Counted from the stretch's first letter, positions 53,699 through 62,791 are shown. The stretch is 64,000 nt of DNA from Fibrisoma montanum (GCF_003583365.1 NZ_QXED01000006.1:62001-126000), one strand, 5' to 3'. The notes: a model not told the origin generated them from the sequence alone. Numbers and translations are program-made.

Positions 53699-54715
53699 TC
53701 AGGGCCGGTAGGTACGTAAAAACGTTTTTAATTGTTCCCGCTCCTCGTCGTCAATAGCCGGGAAGTTAGCGATGCGGAACGTAGTGGTTTTCCAGTCGCC
53801 GTAGCCATTGCCGAGGGTGATACCCGCCTGCTGAGCGGCCACCTTCACGGCCTTGATGTCGGTGTCGCTGCCGGCTACGGCAATGACCGTGTCGGAGCGC
53901 AGGACCGGGTTCTGAATGAGCAGCTTCCAGGGCGAATCGGCTAGCTCCTGCTCAAAAAACACGTACCAGTCGGCCGCTTGCCGGCGAATTCGCCTGTCGA
54001 CCTCGGCAATGGGCGGTACGTGTTGAAGAACCCGCATCAGCAGGTAGATTCCCAGTCCGTTGGGCGTGTAGGGAGTCTGGAACTTAGCGAAGTTTTCGTG
54101 AATGAACAGCAGACTGTTGTAATGGTCATTTTCGCCGATGATCTCGGCGCGTTTCAGCGCATCGGGCGAATAAACGAGTACGGCCAGTCCGGCGGGCAGT
54201 CCAAAGCATTTCTGCACCGACGCAAACCAGACGTCGGCCAGCGGCCAGTCGAACCCCAGCCCCGCCATCGACGACACCGCATCCACGGCAATCAATCCCG
54301 AAAACTCGCGACGAAAATCAGTCAGCGTGTCCATTCGAACCTGCGTACCGTTGGAGGTTTCGTTCTGCACCACACACAACGTATCGGCCAGTTCGGGGTC
54401 AAGCAGCGGTTTGATCCGGTGGGCGTATTCCATCCATTTTTTTCCGAACGCGCCCCCGTAGGGATGCAGGCTGGAGGTAGCCGTCAGCGACTGCGCAACG
54501 ATCTCCCAGCACTCCGTTGCCGACGATACGAGTGCTACGTGGTAGTCGGCCGGAATGTCCAGTTTTTCGTGCAGCAGCCGAACGGTTTCTTTCACTACGT
54601 CCATAAAGCCTGCGCTCCGGTGGTTCAGGCTTACAATACCCTGCTCCACAGCTTCCTGAGCGTACTGAGCCACCTGCGGATACACCTTAGACGGACCAGG
54701 ATAGAAGGTTGGCAT
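53699..54715 (-). CDS. Class V aminotransferase (SerC-like paralogue)
   Basis: 338 residues, PLP fold type I, similar in layout to the enzyme at 7665: FYPGPSKVYPQ, LNHRSAGFMDV, SSATECWEI, VDAVSSMAGLGF and the Schiff-base lysine K169 in SVQKCFGLPAG. It is 20 residues shorter. The family includes phosphoserine and alanine-glyoxylate aminotransferases. It precedes aroQ on the minus strand by 7 bp in reverse order (aroQ upstream), so they may form an operon. Which paralogue serves serine synthesis cannot be decided from sequence alone. Confidence 0.78.
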   Translation of the reverse strand: MPTFYPGPSKVYPQVAQYAQEAVEQGIVSLNHRSAGFMDVVKETVRLLHEKLDIPADYHVALVSSATECWEIVAQSLTATSSLHPYGGAFGKKWMEYAHRIKPLLDPELADTLCVVQNETSNGTQVRMDTLTDFRREFSGLIAVDAVSSMAGLGFDWPLADVWFASVQKCFGLPAGLAVLVYSPDALKRAEIIGENDHYNSLLFIHENFAKFQTPYTPNGLGIYLLMRVLQHVPPIAEVDRRIRRQAADWYVFFEQELADSPWKLLIQNPVLRSDTVIAVAGSDTDIKAVKVAAQQAGITLGNGYGDWKTTTFRIANFPAIDDEEREQLKTFLRTYRP

Positions 54716-54722
54716 ATCGTGC

Positions 54723-55145
54723 TTACAACGTTAAAAGGTAACGAATGGCCAGTTCGTAGCCGGTCAGGCCCAGGCCTACAATAACGCCTTTGCACTTGGG
54801 CGACAGGTAGCTGTGGTGCCGGTACGACTCACGGGCGTGAACGTTTGAAATATGGACCTCCACGGCCGGTGCCGTCACGGCCCCCAGCGCATCGGCCAGG
54901 GCAATTGACGTATGGGTTAGCGCCCCGGCGTTGATCACGATACCGTCGATGTCGAAGCCCAGTTCGTGAATTTTATCCAGCAGTTCACCCTCGTGGTTTG
55001 ACTGAAAATAGCGTAGTTGCACGTTGGGAAACTGGTCTTCGATCGTTTTGAGATAGTCCAGAAACGATTGACTGCCGTAAATTGCCGGTTCGCGCTTCCC
55101 CAGCAAATTGAGGTTGGGGCCGTTAATGATCAGAATCTTTTTCAT
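54723..55145 (-). CDS. aroQ: 3-dehydroquinate dehydratase, type II
   Basis: 140 residues, standard length. Dehydrates 3-dehydroquinate in the shikimate pathway. Conserved: IINGPNLNLLGKREPAIYG with catalytic Tyr, RYFQSNHEGELLDKIHELG (lid), GIVINAGALTHTSIALADAL and VEVHISNVHARESYRHHSYL with the catalytic His. Transcribed divergently from xerD. Confidence 0.95.
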   Translation of the reverse strand: MKKILIINGPNLNLLGKREPAIYGSQSFLDYLKTIEDQFPNVQLRYFQSNHEGELLDKIHELGFDIDGIVINAGALTHTSIALADALGAVTAPAVEVHISNVHARESYRHHSYLSPKCKGVIVGLGLTGYELAIRYLLTL

Positions 55146-55227
55146 GTTTGGTCCGTCGTTTACTGTTTTCAGTGATTGAACCGGTCCCGTAAATCGTATC
55201 CCGACAACCCTTTACCGAAAACCGACC

Positions 55228-56151
55228 GTGTGGCAAAGTTATATAAACGCCTTTAAGAACTACCTTACGCTCGAACGGTCGCTGTCCGAAAACTCGGTCG
55301 AAGCGTATCTGCACGATGCCGAGAAACTGTACGAATACATACTGCTGACCGAGCCGGCTCTCTCGCCCATGCAGGTATCAGAAAAGCAGTTGATGAATTT
55401 TCTGGCGTATCTGGGCGAACTTGGGCTGTCGGCCCACAGCCAGGCCCGGATGCTGTCGGGGCTGAAATCGTTTTTTAAGTACCTGCTGCTCGAAGGCCTC
55501 ATTGACCACGACCCGACCAAGCTTCTGGAAGCGCCCAAACTGGGTCGTAAGCTCCCCGATACGTTGAGCTTTCCGGAAATTGAAGCGATGCTGGCCGTTA
55601 TTGACCTGTCGACGCCCGGCGGCACCCGCGACCGGGCCATGCTCGAAGTGCTGTATAGCTCCGGCCTGCGCGTGTCCGAACTCCTCGACCTGCGGCTGAC
55701 CAACTGCTATTTCGATGCGGGCTTCATCCGGATTCTGGGCAAAGGCAGTAAAGTCCGGCTGGTTCCGATTGGGCAGGACGCTATGCACTACACCCGAATT
55801 TACATCGACCACGTCCGTAGCCAGCTTAATGTTCAGAAAGGAGCCGAAGATCTGGTCTTCCTGAACCTGCGCGGGAGTGGGTTGTCGCGGATTTCGGTGT
55901 TCACAACCATTAAACGGATAGCCGACGAAGCCGGGATTCAGAAGAACATCAGTCCGCATACGTTCCGGCACTCGTTCGCGACGCACCTGATCGAGGGCGG
56001 TGCCGACCTGCGGGCGGTGCAGCAGATGCTCGGTCATGAGTCGATCACGACCACCGAAATCTACACCCACCTCGACCGCGACTACCTGAAGCAGACGTTG
56101 CGCGAGTTTCATCCGCGGGCCGCCGGCAAGGGGCACAGGGCCAGGGGCTGA
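55228..56151 (+). CDS. xerD: Site-specific tyrosine recombinase XerD
   Basis: 307 residues with a GTG start at 55228 (no upstream in-frame ATG). Resolves chromosome dimers at dif with XerC. N-terminal SAM-like domain (LTLERSLSENSVEAYLHDAE), catalytic residues in SSGLRVSELLDLR, GKGSKVRLVPIG, HTFRHSFATHLIEGGADLR, LGHESITTTEIYTH. The C-terminal residues after FHPRAAGK come from a G-rich hairpin repeat, a tail unlike other XerD proteins. Compared with the island recombinase it lacks the N-terminal W-motif domain. Confidence 0.92.
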   Translation: MWQSYINAFKNYLTLERSLSENSVEAYLHDAEKLYEYILLTEPALSPMQVSEKQLMNFLAYLGELGLSAHSQARMLSGLKSFFKYLLLEGLIDHDPTKLLEAPKLGRKLPDTLSFPEIEAMLAVIDLSTPGGTRDRAMLEVLYSSGLRVSELLDLRLTNCYFDAGFIRILGKGSKVRLVPIGQDAMHYTRIYIDHVRSQLNVQKGAEDLVFLNLRGSGLSRISVFTTIKRIADEAGIQKNISPHTFRHSFATHLIEGGADLRAVQQMLGHESITTTEIYTHLDRDYLKQTLREFHPRAAGKGHRARG

Positions 56152-56199
56152 CACTGTGGGTACGCCCCTGGCTTCCCCACGCCCTTGGCCCCATGCCCT
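56131..56199 (+). repeat. G-rich hairpin at the xerD 3' end
   Basis: GCCAGGGGC (56140-56148) pairs with GCCCCTGGC (56164-56172), and further GGGGCC/GGCCCC words extend it. It encodes the last residues of XerD, contains its stop codon, and shares GGGCATGGGGC (minus strand) with the insert at 4518-4577. Confidence 0.55.
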
Positions 56200-56209
56200 G
56201 CTGCAAAAA

Positions 56210-56239
56210 AGTCCCCGCTATCAACCGACGGCGGGGACT
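56210..56239. terminator. Convergent hairpin terminator
   Basis: AGTCCCCGC (56210-56218) and GCGGGGACT (56231-56239), A run upstream, between converging xerD and the hypothetical gene. Confidence 0.75.
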
Positions 56240-56280
56240 ACATATCCACTTTACTAACCCAAAACCACATGGAATCGGTA

Positions 56281-56817
56281 CTAGGCGTCGGCCATTGATT
56301 TTTCGCCGACGAACTGATGTTCGGTATGCTTGAAAAGCAGATTGAAAGAAGTCAGGCTTCCGTATATGCGGGTGATGTATTGCTGGATGTTTACCTTTTC
56401 TTCATCGTCGAGCGGGCTGGCATTGACCCGTTGTTCGAGTACCCGGAGCCGGTCACGTACCATCACAATCTTATGAAAGAACGTATCGATCGGAATTTCT
56501 TTGGCGGCCAGGTCGGTCCGGCCCGGTTTCAGGATCAGCTTGCCGCCTTTCCACTTGTCGCCCAGCGGCACCACCTCCGTCTGATCGGCCCACCGCTGCA
56601 GCACCCGCGACAGGGTCTGCTCTACGTCGAAAAGGCTGACCTGATCGCGGTCGAGTTCTATTAAGTCAAGTACGTCGAAGGGCGAATCGAACTTGAGAAC
56701 TTTTACGCCGTGCTGGATGAACGTAACGACGTAGCCGGTTGATTTTACGTTGATCACCACCCCATCGCCAAATTCGGCGTGGTGGACGCGGGAGCCAATG
56801 CCCAGAAGGGTCGTCAT
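56281..56817 (-). CDS. Conserved hypothetical protein with tudor-like N-terminus
   Basis: 178 residues. The N-terminal 45 residues (GIGSRVHHAEFGDGVVINVK) resemble the tudor-like G-x-x-V-x-H-x-x-F-G-x-G-x-V module found at the C-termini of UvrD/PcrA helicases. The rest is helical, with DTFFHKIVMVRDRLRVLEQR and LFKHTEHQFVGEK. Probably nucleic-acid or polymerase associated; function unknown. Last gene of the minus-strand group 56281-58021. Confidence 0.6.
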   Translation of the reverse strand: MTTLLGIGSRVHHAEFGDGVVINVKSTGYVVTFIQHGVKVLKFDSPFDVLDLIELDRDQVSLFDVEQTLSRVLQRWADQTEVVPLGDKWKGGKLILKPGRTDLAAKEIPIDTFFHKIVMVRDRLRVLEQRVNASPLDDEEKVNIQQYITRIYGSLTSFNLLFKHTEHQFVGEKSMADA

Positions 56818-56911
56818 GCTGTTGTTCTTAGTAGGGTTCGTTGCAGGTAAAACAAACCCCGTGCCAGATTCCAGCCGACGCTCCGTAATTTATGCTGTCT
56901 GGGCTGTTTGC

Positions 56912-57301
56912 TTACTGCTCATACAATTCGAGGGGCAGGCCATCGGGGTCGGCGAAAAAGGTGAAGCGACGGCCCGAGTGCTCATCGACCCGAATCGGCT
57001 CCGTATCGACACCGTGCTCATTCAGATGCGCGACGGCGGTGTCGAGGTCCGCGACGGCAAAGGCCAGGTGCCGCAGCCCGACGGCTTCGGGCCGCGACGG
57101 GCGTTTGGGCGGATCCGGAAACGAGAACAGTTCAATCTGGTAGCGGTCGTTGACAGCCAGGTCCAGTTTATACGACTGTCGCTCGGCCCGGTATACCTCC
57201 TGCAGGATGGTTAAGCCCAGCACCTCCGTATAAAACCGCTTCGACACGGCGTAATCTGAACAAATAATGGCAATGTGGTGAACAGCCGATAAAGTAAGCA
57301 T
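56912..57301 (-). CDS. VOC family protein (glyoxalase-like)
   Basis: 129 residues. Two beta-alpha-beta-beta-beta units of the vicinal oxygen chelate fold: VHHIAIICSDYAVSKRFYTE, LDLAVNDRYQIELFSFPDPP, GLRHLAFAVADLDTAVAHL and TFFADPDGLPLELYEQ. This matches the YaeR/SMU1112c-type subgroup related to lactoylglutathione lyase; metal ligands H6/E and H/E are in place. Substrate unknown. Confidence 0.85.
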   Translation of the reverse strand: MLTLSAVHHIAIICSDYAVSKRFYTEVLGLTILQEVYRAERQSYKLDLAVNDRYQIELFSFPDPPKRPSRPEAVGLRHLAFAVADLDTAVAHLNEHGVDTEPIRVDEHSGRRFTFFADPDGLPLELYEQ

Positions 57302-57306
57302 GTGAG

Positions 57307-57516
57307 TCAGGGCGTATAAAGCGTATCGGCCGCGAGCGTATCTACCTGGGTTCCGTCGATTTCCGTTACCGGATCCTCGCCGGGCAGGGCCCGTTCGACC
57401 TGTTTACGCCGGTTCCAGGGGGCTGTTGTCCGGCGGGCCATGTCGATGGCAAATAAGGCAACGATGGCCGTAAAAACAATGAAGACAATGATGAATAGGC
57501 GTCGGTTACGGTTCAT
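57307..57516 (-). CDS. Small single-pass membrane protein
   Basis: 69 residues: basic start MNRNRR, one hydrophobic helix (LFIIVFIVFTAIVALFAID), then a short acidic tail. One base separates it from the sixA-like stop and 5 bp from the VOC gene, so it is in one operon. Function unknown. Confidence 0.6.
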   Translation of the reverse strand: MNRNRRLFIIVFIVFTAIVALFAIDMARRTTAPWNRRKQVERALPGEDPVTEIDGTQVDTLAADTLYTP

Positions 57517-57517
57517 G

Positions 57518-58021
57518 CTACTCGTTACTTAATTGTTTGGGAGCAATCTGAAAATCAATCTGGCCCGTTCGTCCGGAGACTTCCGCCCAGCTCAGATCCT
57601 CAAACCGAACGGCCACAACCGCCCCCTTGCTCATTGACCCTACGTCCTGGTGCGTCAGAAACTCCGCAAAATACGATACGTCGGGGTTATGCCCCACAAT
57701 AAAAGCCGCCGTGCACGTATCGGGCAGGGCATTTACCGCGGCCAGGTACGCTTTGGGGCCACCGTCAAACAAATCAGGGTCCTGCCGAATCTGGTCAACG
57801 TCGTAACCAATCTGCTCGGCAACGCCCCGGGCGGTATCGCGGGCCCGGGGGGCCGTGCTGCTGACGATTATATCGGCCCGAACGGCGTGTTCGTGCAGGT
57901 ACCGGCCGATGCGGGCAGCCGCAATGATTCCCTCAGGTATCAGTTCGCGGTCATGATCCCGCTGAAAGCTGGCCCGGTCTTCCGCCTTGGCGTGACGAAC
58001 GATGTAGAGTGTTCGTTGCAT
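57518..58021 (-). CDS. SixA-type histidine phosphatase
   Basis: 167 residues of the phosphoglycerate-mutase-like histidine phosphatase superfamily, SixA branch (phospho-histidine phosphatase on HPt domains). Seen: LYIVRHAKAEDRAS with catalytic H10, SSTAPRARDTARGV, and AAFIVGHNPDVSYFAEFLT with the second His. Leads a minus-strand operon with the small membrane protein and VOC gene; a TAnnTTTG box lies 52 bp upstream. Confidence 0.85.
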   Translation of the reverse strand: MQRTLYIVRHAKAEDRASFQRDHDRELIPEGIIAAARIGRYLHEHAVRADIIVSSTAPRARDTARGVAEQIGYDVDQIRQDPDLFDGGPKAYLAAVNALPDTCTAAFIVGHNPDVSYFAEFLTHQDVGSMSKGAVVAVRFEDLSWAEVSGRTGQIDFQIAPKQLSNE

Positions 58022-58072
58022 GAATTTTACTTAATTTGTGGCCCAATATCGGACCATGTACTGAATACGTTA

Positions 58073-58080
58073 CAAAACTA
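58073..58080 (-). promoter_or_regulatory. -7 box TAGTTTTG for the sixA-like operon
   Basis: Exact TAnnTTTG on the minus strand, 52 bp before the ATG at 58021. Confidence 0.5.
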
Positions 58081-58206
58081 ACGACTTGTTGAAGGATGGC
58101 GAAACATCCATCAATCAAAACAGTATTCGTAAAAGATGGTTTATGTTAGTAGGTTGGTTACTTATAAGTATAAATACTAAGCGGCTGGTGGAGTGCGCGC
58201 AGAGTT

Positions 58207-58638
58207 ATGCGATTTCAAGGTGAGAATTGTACATTATCGTTCGGGCTTTCGTTTGAAGGTGATACGGTCTGGTTAAACGCAACAGTTTGGCCACAGCGGC
58301 AGCCATTGCATGACGTACATCAGCCGCATCCCCGCCTTCGTTTTACCACTCAGTTGCCTCAGAAGGACATCCTTCAGCTTCAGCAGTGGCTTACGTCCAA
58401 TTCGGATGAACCGCTGCATTTTACCGATCCCATTCGGCTGGTCCGGCGCGTCAAAACCGGTGAACACGACGAAACTGTCCGGCTCGAACTGGATTATTAC
58501 TTACAACCTGAGCCCGCCTGGTGGGACTGGGAGGTATCATTTCCACTTAAAATCCGGCTGGAGATGCGTCCCGCAGAGTTCAATTATCTGACCAACGCCC
58601 TCAACCGCGAACAATGGTCGAGGGATCTGACCTGGTAA
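58207..58638 (+). CDS. Hypothetical protein (143 aa)
   Basis: 143 residues starting MRFQGENCTLSFGLSFEGDT; alternating beta-like segments, no signal peptide or membrane helix; not recognised. It contains HPRLRFTTQLPQKDILQLQQ and ends WSRDLTW. AT-rich sequence precedes it and no clear -7 box. It stands alone before asnS. Confidence 0.5.
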   Translation: MRFQGENCTLSFGLSFEGDTVWLNATVWPQRQPLHDVHQPHPRLRFTTQLPQKDILQLQQWLTSNSDEPLHFTDPIRLVRRVKTGEHDETVRLELDYYLQPEPAWWDWEVSFPLKIRLEMRPAEFNYLTNALNREQWSRDLTW

Positions 58639-58805
58639 GCGCTCGTGTTGAACCTTTCGGAAGTTGTCGTTAGACAAATTTCAGCGTTTTCCACATAAGG
58701 ATGTATAGTATGTATATACGTCGAAAAGGGCTGTTTTGTAGAAGGCAGGGTTAAACAAATACCCGGCACAGGCAGCATGCACCTCGGCGATTCAACGCAC
58801 TTTTG

Positions 58806-58813
58806 TACCTTTG
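58806..58813 (+). promoter_or_regulatory. -7 box TACCTTTG for asnS
   Basis: Exact TAnnTTTG, 31 bp before the asnS ATG at 58845. Confidence 0.6.
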
Positions 58814-58844
58814 CCCCACCAAAACCATCCGGTAGCCAGTTGGC

Positions 58845-60311
58845 ATGAGTTATTTACCAATACAGCAACTTCTTCAAGCTACGCCGGGCACAGACGTGAC
58901 CGTCAAAGGCTGGGTCCGCACCAAGCGCGAAAGTAAAAACGCCGTTTTTATCGCCATCAACGACGGCTCCACCATCAACACCATCCAGGCCGTTGCCGAA
59001 GCCGGCCAGCTGCCGGACGATCTGCTCAGGCAGATTACGACCGGTGCCTGCGTGGCCATTACGGGGCAGCTCGTCGAATCCATCGGCTCGGGCCAGAATG
59101 TAGAGGTTAAAATCACCGACGTGCTGGTGTATGGCCCCGCTGATCCGGAAAAATATCCGCTGCAGCCCAAGCGCCACTCGCTGGAGTTCCTGCGCGAAAT
59201 TGCCCACCTGCGTCCGCGGACCAATACGTTCAGTGCGATTCTGCGGGTACGGCACGCCCTGGCCTTTGCGGTGCACAAGTATTTCAACGACAACGGGTTT
59301 TACTACCTCAACACCCCCATCATCACGGCCTCTGATGCGGAGGGAGCAGGCGAGATGTTCCGCGTAACAACCCTCGACCCCGTGAACCCGCCCCGCACCG
59401 AAGACGGGAAAGTGGACTACAGCGAGGATTTCTTCGGCCGTGAAACCAACCTGACCGTATCCGGTCAGTTGGAAGGAGAACTCGGGGCATTGGCATTGGG
59501 TAAGATCTACACCTTCGGGCCGACGTTCCGGGCCGAGAACTCCAACACCACCCGCCACCTCGCCGAATTCTGGATGATTGAACCGGAAATGGCTTTCCAT
59601 GAACTGGAAGATAACATGAACCTGGCCGAGGAATTTGTCAAGAGCGTTATTCGCTACGCCCTCGATCACTGCGCCGACGACCTCGCTTTCCTGGACAATC
59701 GCCTGAAAGACGAAGAGAAAACCAAAAAGAAAGACGAACAGAGCGACCTGAGCCTGCTCGAAAAGCTGCGGTTCGTGGTCGACAACCAGTTCGAACGGCT
59801 CACCTACACCGAAGCTGTCGATATTCTGATTAATTCAAAACCGGCCAAAAAAGGCCAGTTTCAGTACGAAGTGAAGTGGGGCATCGACCTGCAATCGGAG
59901 CACGAACGGTATCTGGTAGAGCGCCATTTCAAGAAACCGGTCATTCTGACCAACTACCCGCGGGCGATCAAGGCGTTCTACATGAAGCAGGACAGCGACC
60001 CCGCCACCAACAGCCGGGGTGACGTCTTTGGCCCAACCGTTCGGGCCATGGACGTACTGTTTCCGGGTATCGGCGAAATCATTGGCGGCTCACAGCGCGA
60101 AGATGACCTGGATAAACTCGTTGCCCGCATGCAGGAAGTAGGCATCGAACCCGAAGCGCTCTGGTGGTACCTCGATACGCGCCGGTTCGGTTCAGCGCCC
60201 CACGCCGGCTTTGGGCTTGGTTTCGAGCGCCTGGTTCAGTTCGTAACCGGCATGGGTAACATCCGCGACGTTATTCCGTTCCCACGGGCGCCGAAATCCG
60301 CCGAGTTTTAA
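58845..60311 (+). CDS. asnS: Asparagine--tRNA ligase
   Basis: 488 residues. Class IIb synthetase: OB-fold anticodon domain ([20 protein letters not shown]), then catalytic core with motif 2 [22 protein letters not shown] and motif 3 [16 protein letters not shown] linker segment with [21 protein letters not shown] is typical of AsnRS rather than AspRS. A ~25-residue Lys/Glu-rich insert ([17 protein letters not shown]) sits near residue 290. Intact. Confidence 0.93.
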   Translation: MSYLPIQQLLQATPGTDVTVKGWVRTKRESKNAVFIAINDGSTINTIQAVAEAGQLPDDLLRQITTGACVAITGQLVESIGSGQNVEVKITDVLVYGPADPEKYPLQPKRHSLEFLREIAHLRPRTNTFSAILRVRHALAFAVHKYFNDNGFYYLNTPIITASDAEGAGEMFRVTTLDPVNPPRTEDGKVDYSEDFFGRETNLTVSGQLEGELGALALGKIYTFGPTFRAENSNTTRHLAEFWMIEPEMAFHELEDNMNLAEEFVKSVIRYALDHCADDLAFLDNRLKDEEKTKKKDEQSDLSLLEKLRFVVDNQFERLTYTEAVDILINSKPAKKGQFQYEVKWGIDLQSEHERYLVERHFKKPVILTNYPRAIKAFYMKQDSDPATNSRGDVFGPTVRAMDVLFPGIGEIIGGSQREDDLDKLVARMQEVGIEPEALWWYLDTRRFGSAPHAGFGLGFERLVQFVTGMGNIRDVIPFPRAPKSAEF

Positions 60312-60315
60312 AAAG

Positions 60316-60412
60316 GTTTACGGTATTTGGTTTACAGTGATTGACGCCCGCCCTCTGCTGAAGTCCATAAGCCAAATACCGTACCCTGACTCCTGTAAAC
60401 CGAATACCGGTA
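60316..60412 (+). repeat. Intergenic inverted repeat with GGTTTACAG words
   Basis: TACGGTATTTGG (60319-60330) pairs perfectly with CCAAATACCGTA (60372-60383); GGTTTACAG (60329-60337) pairs with CTGTAAACC (60393-60401). Two overlapping stems with alternative folds between asnS and nuoH. Confidence 0.55.
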
Positions 60413-60419
60413 AGACCGT

Positions 60420-61505
60420 ATGATTCCTCTGCTTATTTTCCTGGCCATGGTTCCCGGCTTTGTGGTCGTAGGGGTGTACCTCGAACGCAAAGTGTCGGCG
60501 TTTATACAGGACCGTCTGGGACCGATGGAAGTAGGAAAATATGGTTTACTTCAGCTATTCGCCGACCTGCTGAAGCTGCTTCAGAAAGAAGACATTGTTC
60601 CGACAGCCGCCGACCGCCGGTTGTTTCTGCTGGCACCGGCAGTCATTTTTGCCTCCGTTTTTGCGGGCTTTGCCGTACTGCCCCTGTCGCCCGATTTGCA
60701 GGGCTCCGGCGCTGCGGTGGGCGTTTTTTACCTGATGGCAGTCGTTTCGTTCGACGTAGTCGGCATTTTGATGGCGGGCTGGGGATCCAACAACAAGTAT
60801 TCGCTCTTTGGCGCGATGCGGTCGGTTGCCCAGATCATCTCCTACGAAATTCCGCTCGGGCTGACCATTTTGTGCGCCGTTATGATCTGCCAGACGCTCA
60901 ATCTACAGGAAATCAGCTTTCAGCAGGGCATTTACACCTACGAACCAAACTACCTGTTCGGGATTCAGGCCCTGGGGATTGAGGTGACCGAATGGGGCGG
61001 CATTTTCAGCTGGAATATCCTGCGTAATCCGTTCCTGCTGGTGGCCTACGTGATCTTTTTCATCTGCACACTGGCCGAATCCAACCGCGCTCCGTTCGAC
61101 CTCCCCGAAGGCGAATCAGAGATCGTGGCCGGCTACCATACCGAGTATTCCGGCATGCGTTTCGCCCTGCTCTATCTCTCCGAATACGGCATGATGCTGC
61201 TGGTGTCGTTTCTGGGGGCTATTTTATTCCTCGGTAGCTGGAACACTCCCCTGCCGAACCTCGGCCCCATTCGCCTGGCCGACTGGACCAGTGGCGAACC
61301 CGGAACCGTCTGGGGCTACATAACCGGGGTGTTCTGGCTGCTGTCGAAAGCCCTGTTTGCGGTTCTGCTCCAGATGTGGGTCCGGTGGACTTTTCCGAGG
61401 GTTCGGGTCGATCAGATGATGTTTCTCTGCTGGAAAGTATTGACTCCGGCCGGGCTGCTGCTACTGCTGTTGTCGGGAGTCTGGCGGCTGCTCATGGTAT
61501 CCTGA
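60420..61505 (+). CDS. nuoH: NADH-quinone oxidoreductase subunit H
   Basis: 361 residues, eight-helix complex I subunit at the quinone entrance. Conserved: ERKVSAFIQDRLGPMEVG, LLQLFADLLKLLQKEDIVP, NNKYSLFGAMRSVAQIISYE, AESNRAPFDLPEGESEIVAG and LSEYGMMLLVSFLGA, then RVRVDQMMFLCWKVLTP. Full length. No other nuo gene is adjacent, so the operon is dispersed here. Confidence 0.93.
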   Translation: MIPLLIFLAMVPGFVVVGVYLERKVSAFIQDRLGPMEVGKYGLLQLFADLLKLLQKEDIVPTAADRRLFLLAPAVIFASVFAGFAVLPLSPDLQGSGAAVGVFYLMAVVSFDVVGILMAGWGSNNKYSLFGAMRSVAQIISYEIPLGLTILCAVMICQTLNLQEISFQQGIYTYEPNYLFGIQALGIEVTEWGGIFSWNILRNPFLLVAYVIFFICTLAESNRAPFDLPEGESEIVAGYHTEYSGMRFALLYLSEYGMMLLVSFLGAILFLGSWNTPLPNLGPIRLADWTSGEPGTVWGYITGVFWLLSKALFAVLLQMWVRWTFPRVRVDQMMFLCWKVLTPAGLLLLLLSGVWRLLMVS

Positions 61506-61534
61506 TTCAAATTTGTCTCCCCAAAACAAAGTAG

Positions 61535-61542
61535 TACCTTTG
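61535..61542 (+). promoter_or_regulatory. -7 box TACCTTTG with TTG -33
   Basis: Exact TAnnTTTG 19 bp after a TTG at 61513-61515 and 18 bp before the ATG at 61561; the best two-part promoter in the window. Confidence 0.65.
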
Positions 61543-61560
61543 CGGTCTTTTTAGTATACA

Positions 61561-62253
61561 ATGGGGGTATTACATCCTGAACCAAACGAAGATATAGCCT
61601 GGCGAGTGGCCTGGCAGTCAGCGGTTTTCCGCCGGAAAGTTGTCATAGGCATCGTTGCTTTAGTGCTTTTACTGATTGCATTTCCTTTCTTTTTTCAGGC
61701 CATCGAACAGCACACCGGCCCCGTGCTGAACGACTGGGTACTGAGTCAACTACCCGCCCGGGATATGTCTCTGCCCATCTTCCTGTTGATCTGGTCAACG
61801 GGCGTTCTGCTGCTGGTTCGGGTTCGGCGCGACCCGGCTATGTTCATGACCTTTGTTTACAGCTACCTCATTGTGAGCCTGTCGCGCATGGTAAGCATTA
61901 GTCTGGTTCCGTTGAATCCGCCGGTGGGCTTACTGCCGCTCATCGATCCGATCAGTAATGCATTCTACGGCCGGACGTTTATTACCAAAGACCTGTTTTA
62001 CTCGGGGCATACCTCTACAATCTTCCTGATGTTTTTGTGCCTGCGTCGACGGTGGGACAGGTTGTTTGCCCTGGCCGGTTCGTTTGTGGTGGGCCTTCTG
62101 CTGTTGATCCAACATGTACACTATACCGTTGACGTAGTGGCTGCCCCGCTCCTAACGTATCTGTTCTTTCGATTGGCCAAACGTATAGCGTTGTCAGGCT
62201 GGAACAATACTGCCCCGGTTAAGTCTCCGGAAAGTTCAGCTACAACGGAATAA
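61561..62253 (+). CDS. PAP2-like membrane phosphatase/lipid transferase
   Basis: 230 residues, about six helices. C-terminal PAP2-type (sphingomyelin-synthase-like) signature: DLFYSGHTSTIFLMFL (SGH) and HVHYTVDVVAAPLLTYL (H-x-x-x-D). The upstream K-x6-R-P motif of PAP2 is not clear, fitting the PAP2_C group. Probable lipid phosphate hydrolase or head-group transferase in the inner membrane. Confidence 0.75.
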   Translation: MGVLHPEPNEDIAWRVAWQSAVFRRKVVIGIVALVLLLIAFPFFFQAIEQHTGPVLNDWVLSQLPARDMSLPIFLLIWSTGVLLLVRVRRDPAMFMTFVYSYLIVSLSRMVSISLVPLNPPVGLLPLIDPISNAFYGRTFITKDLFYSGHTSTIFLMFLCLRRRWDRLFALAGSFVVGLLLLIQHVHYTVDVVAAPLLTYLFFRLAKRIALSGWNNTAPVKSPESSATTE

Positions 62254-62690
62254 CCCTACTCCCCTCTCTATCCCTACATCTACATTTGACAATTTATTCT
62301 CCCGGCAGAAAAATCTGAATCAGCCTGTTCGTAATATTGGCTTAACAAATCGGAAGGTACATATATGCATATAAAATTTTAAATCTATAGTTTTTGTATT
62401 TTTTCCGAAAAATTAAGACCGTTTACGAAAAAGATGGGTTCATTTGTAGCCAGCCCCTTTTCTTTGCCAGTTCTAATAAAAACAGCGCTTGAAACTGCAT
62501 TTGGTGACTTTTACAGCCTAGATGAATCGATCAAGTGTAGCCGATAAATTAGCTTGCTTCACAGCGCACCCAGTTAACAATTCCTTAAAACAAAACCACA
62601 TGAAGAAACAGCCGCTCACTAAAGGAAGGCCATCTGATTAAAGTACCATTAAACAGAAGCCTGCCCGATGGAGCTAACAGCCTAATTTTA
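62254..62690. other. AT-rich intergenic region
   Basis: About 440 bp without a supported gene. The only coding-like item is a 13-codon ORF at 62600-62641 (starts MKKQPLTKG), too short to call. TTTTTGTATTT and AT runs around 62385 resemble weak promoter sequence. Confidence 0.4.
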
Positions 62691-62698
62691 TAGATTTG
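62691..62698 (+). promoter_or_regulatory. -7 box TAGATTTG for phyH-like gene
   Basis: Exact TAnnTTTG, 94 bp before the ATG at 62792. Confidence 0.5.
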
Positions 62699-62791
62699 GC
62701 TTGCTACCCATCGATTAAACAACACGTACAAATCAATCAGTTAATTGCCGGGCTGTTGGTCCGCACAACGGTCCGACCACCGATAACCAGT

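Noticed and set aside
62600-62641. 13-residue leader-like peptide starting MKKQPLTKG
   Set aside because: Too short, no ribosome-binding evidence and no downstream coupling.
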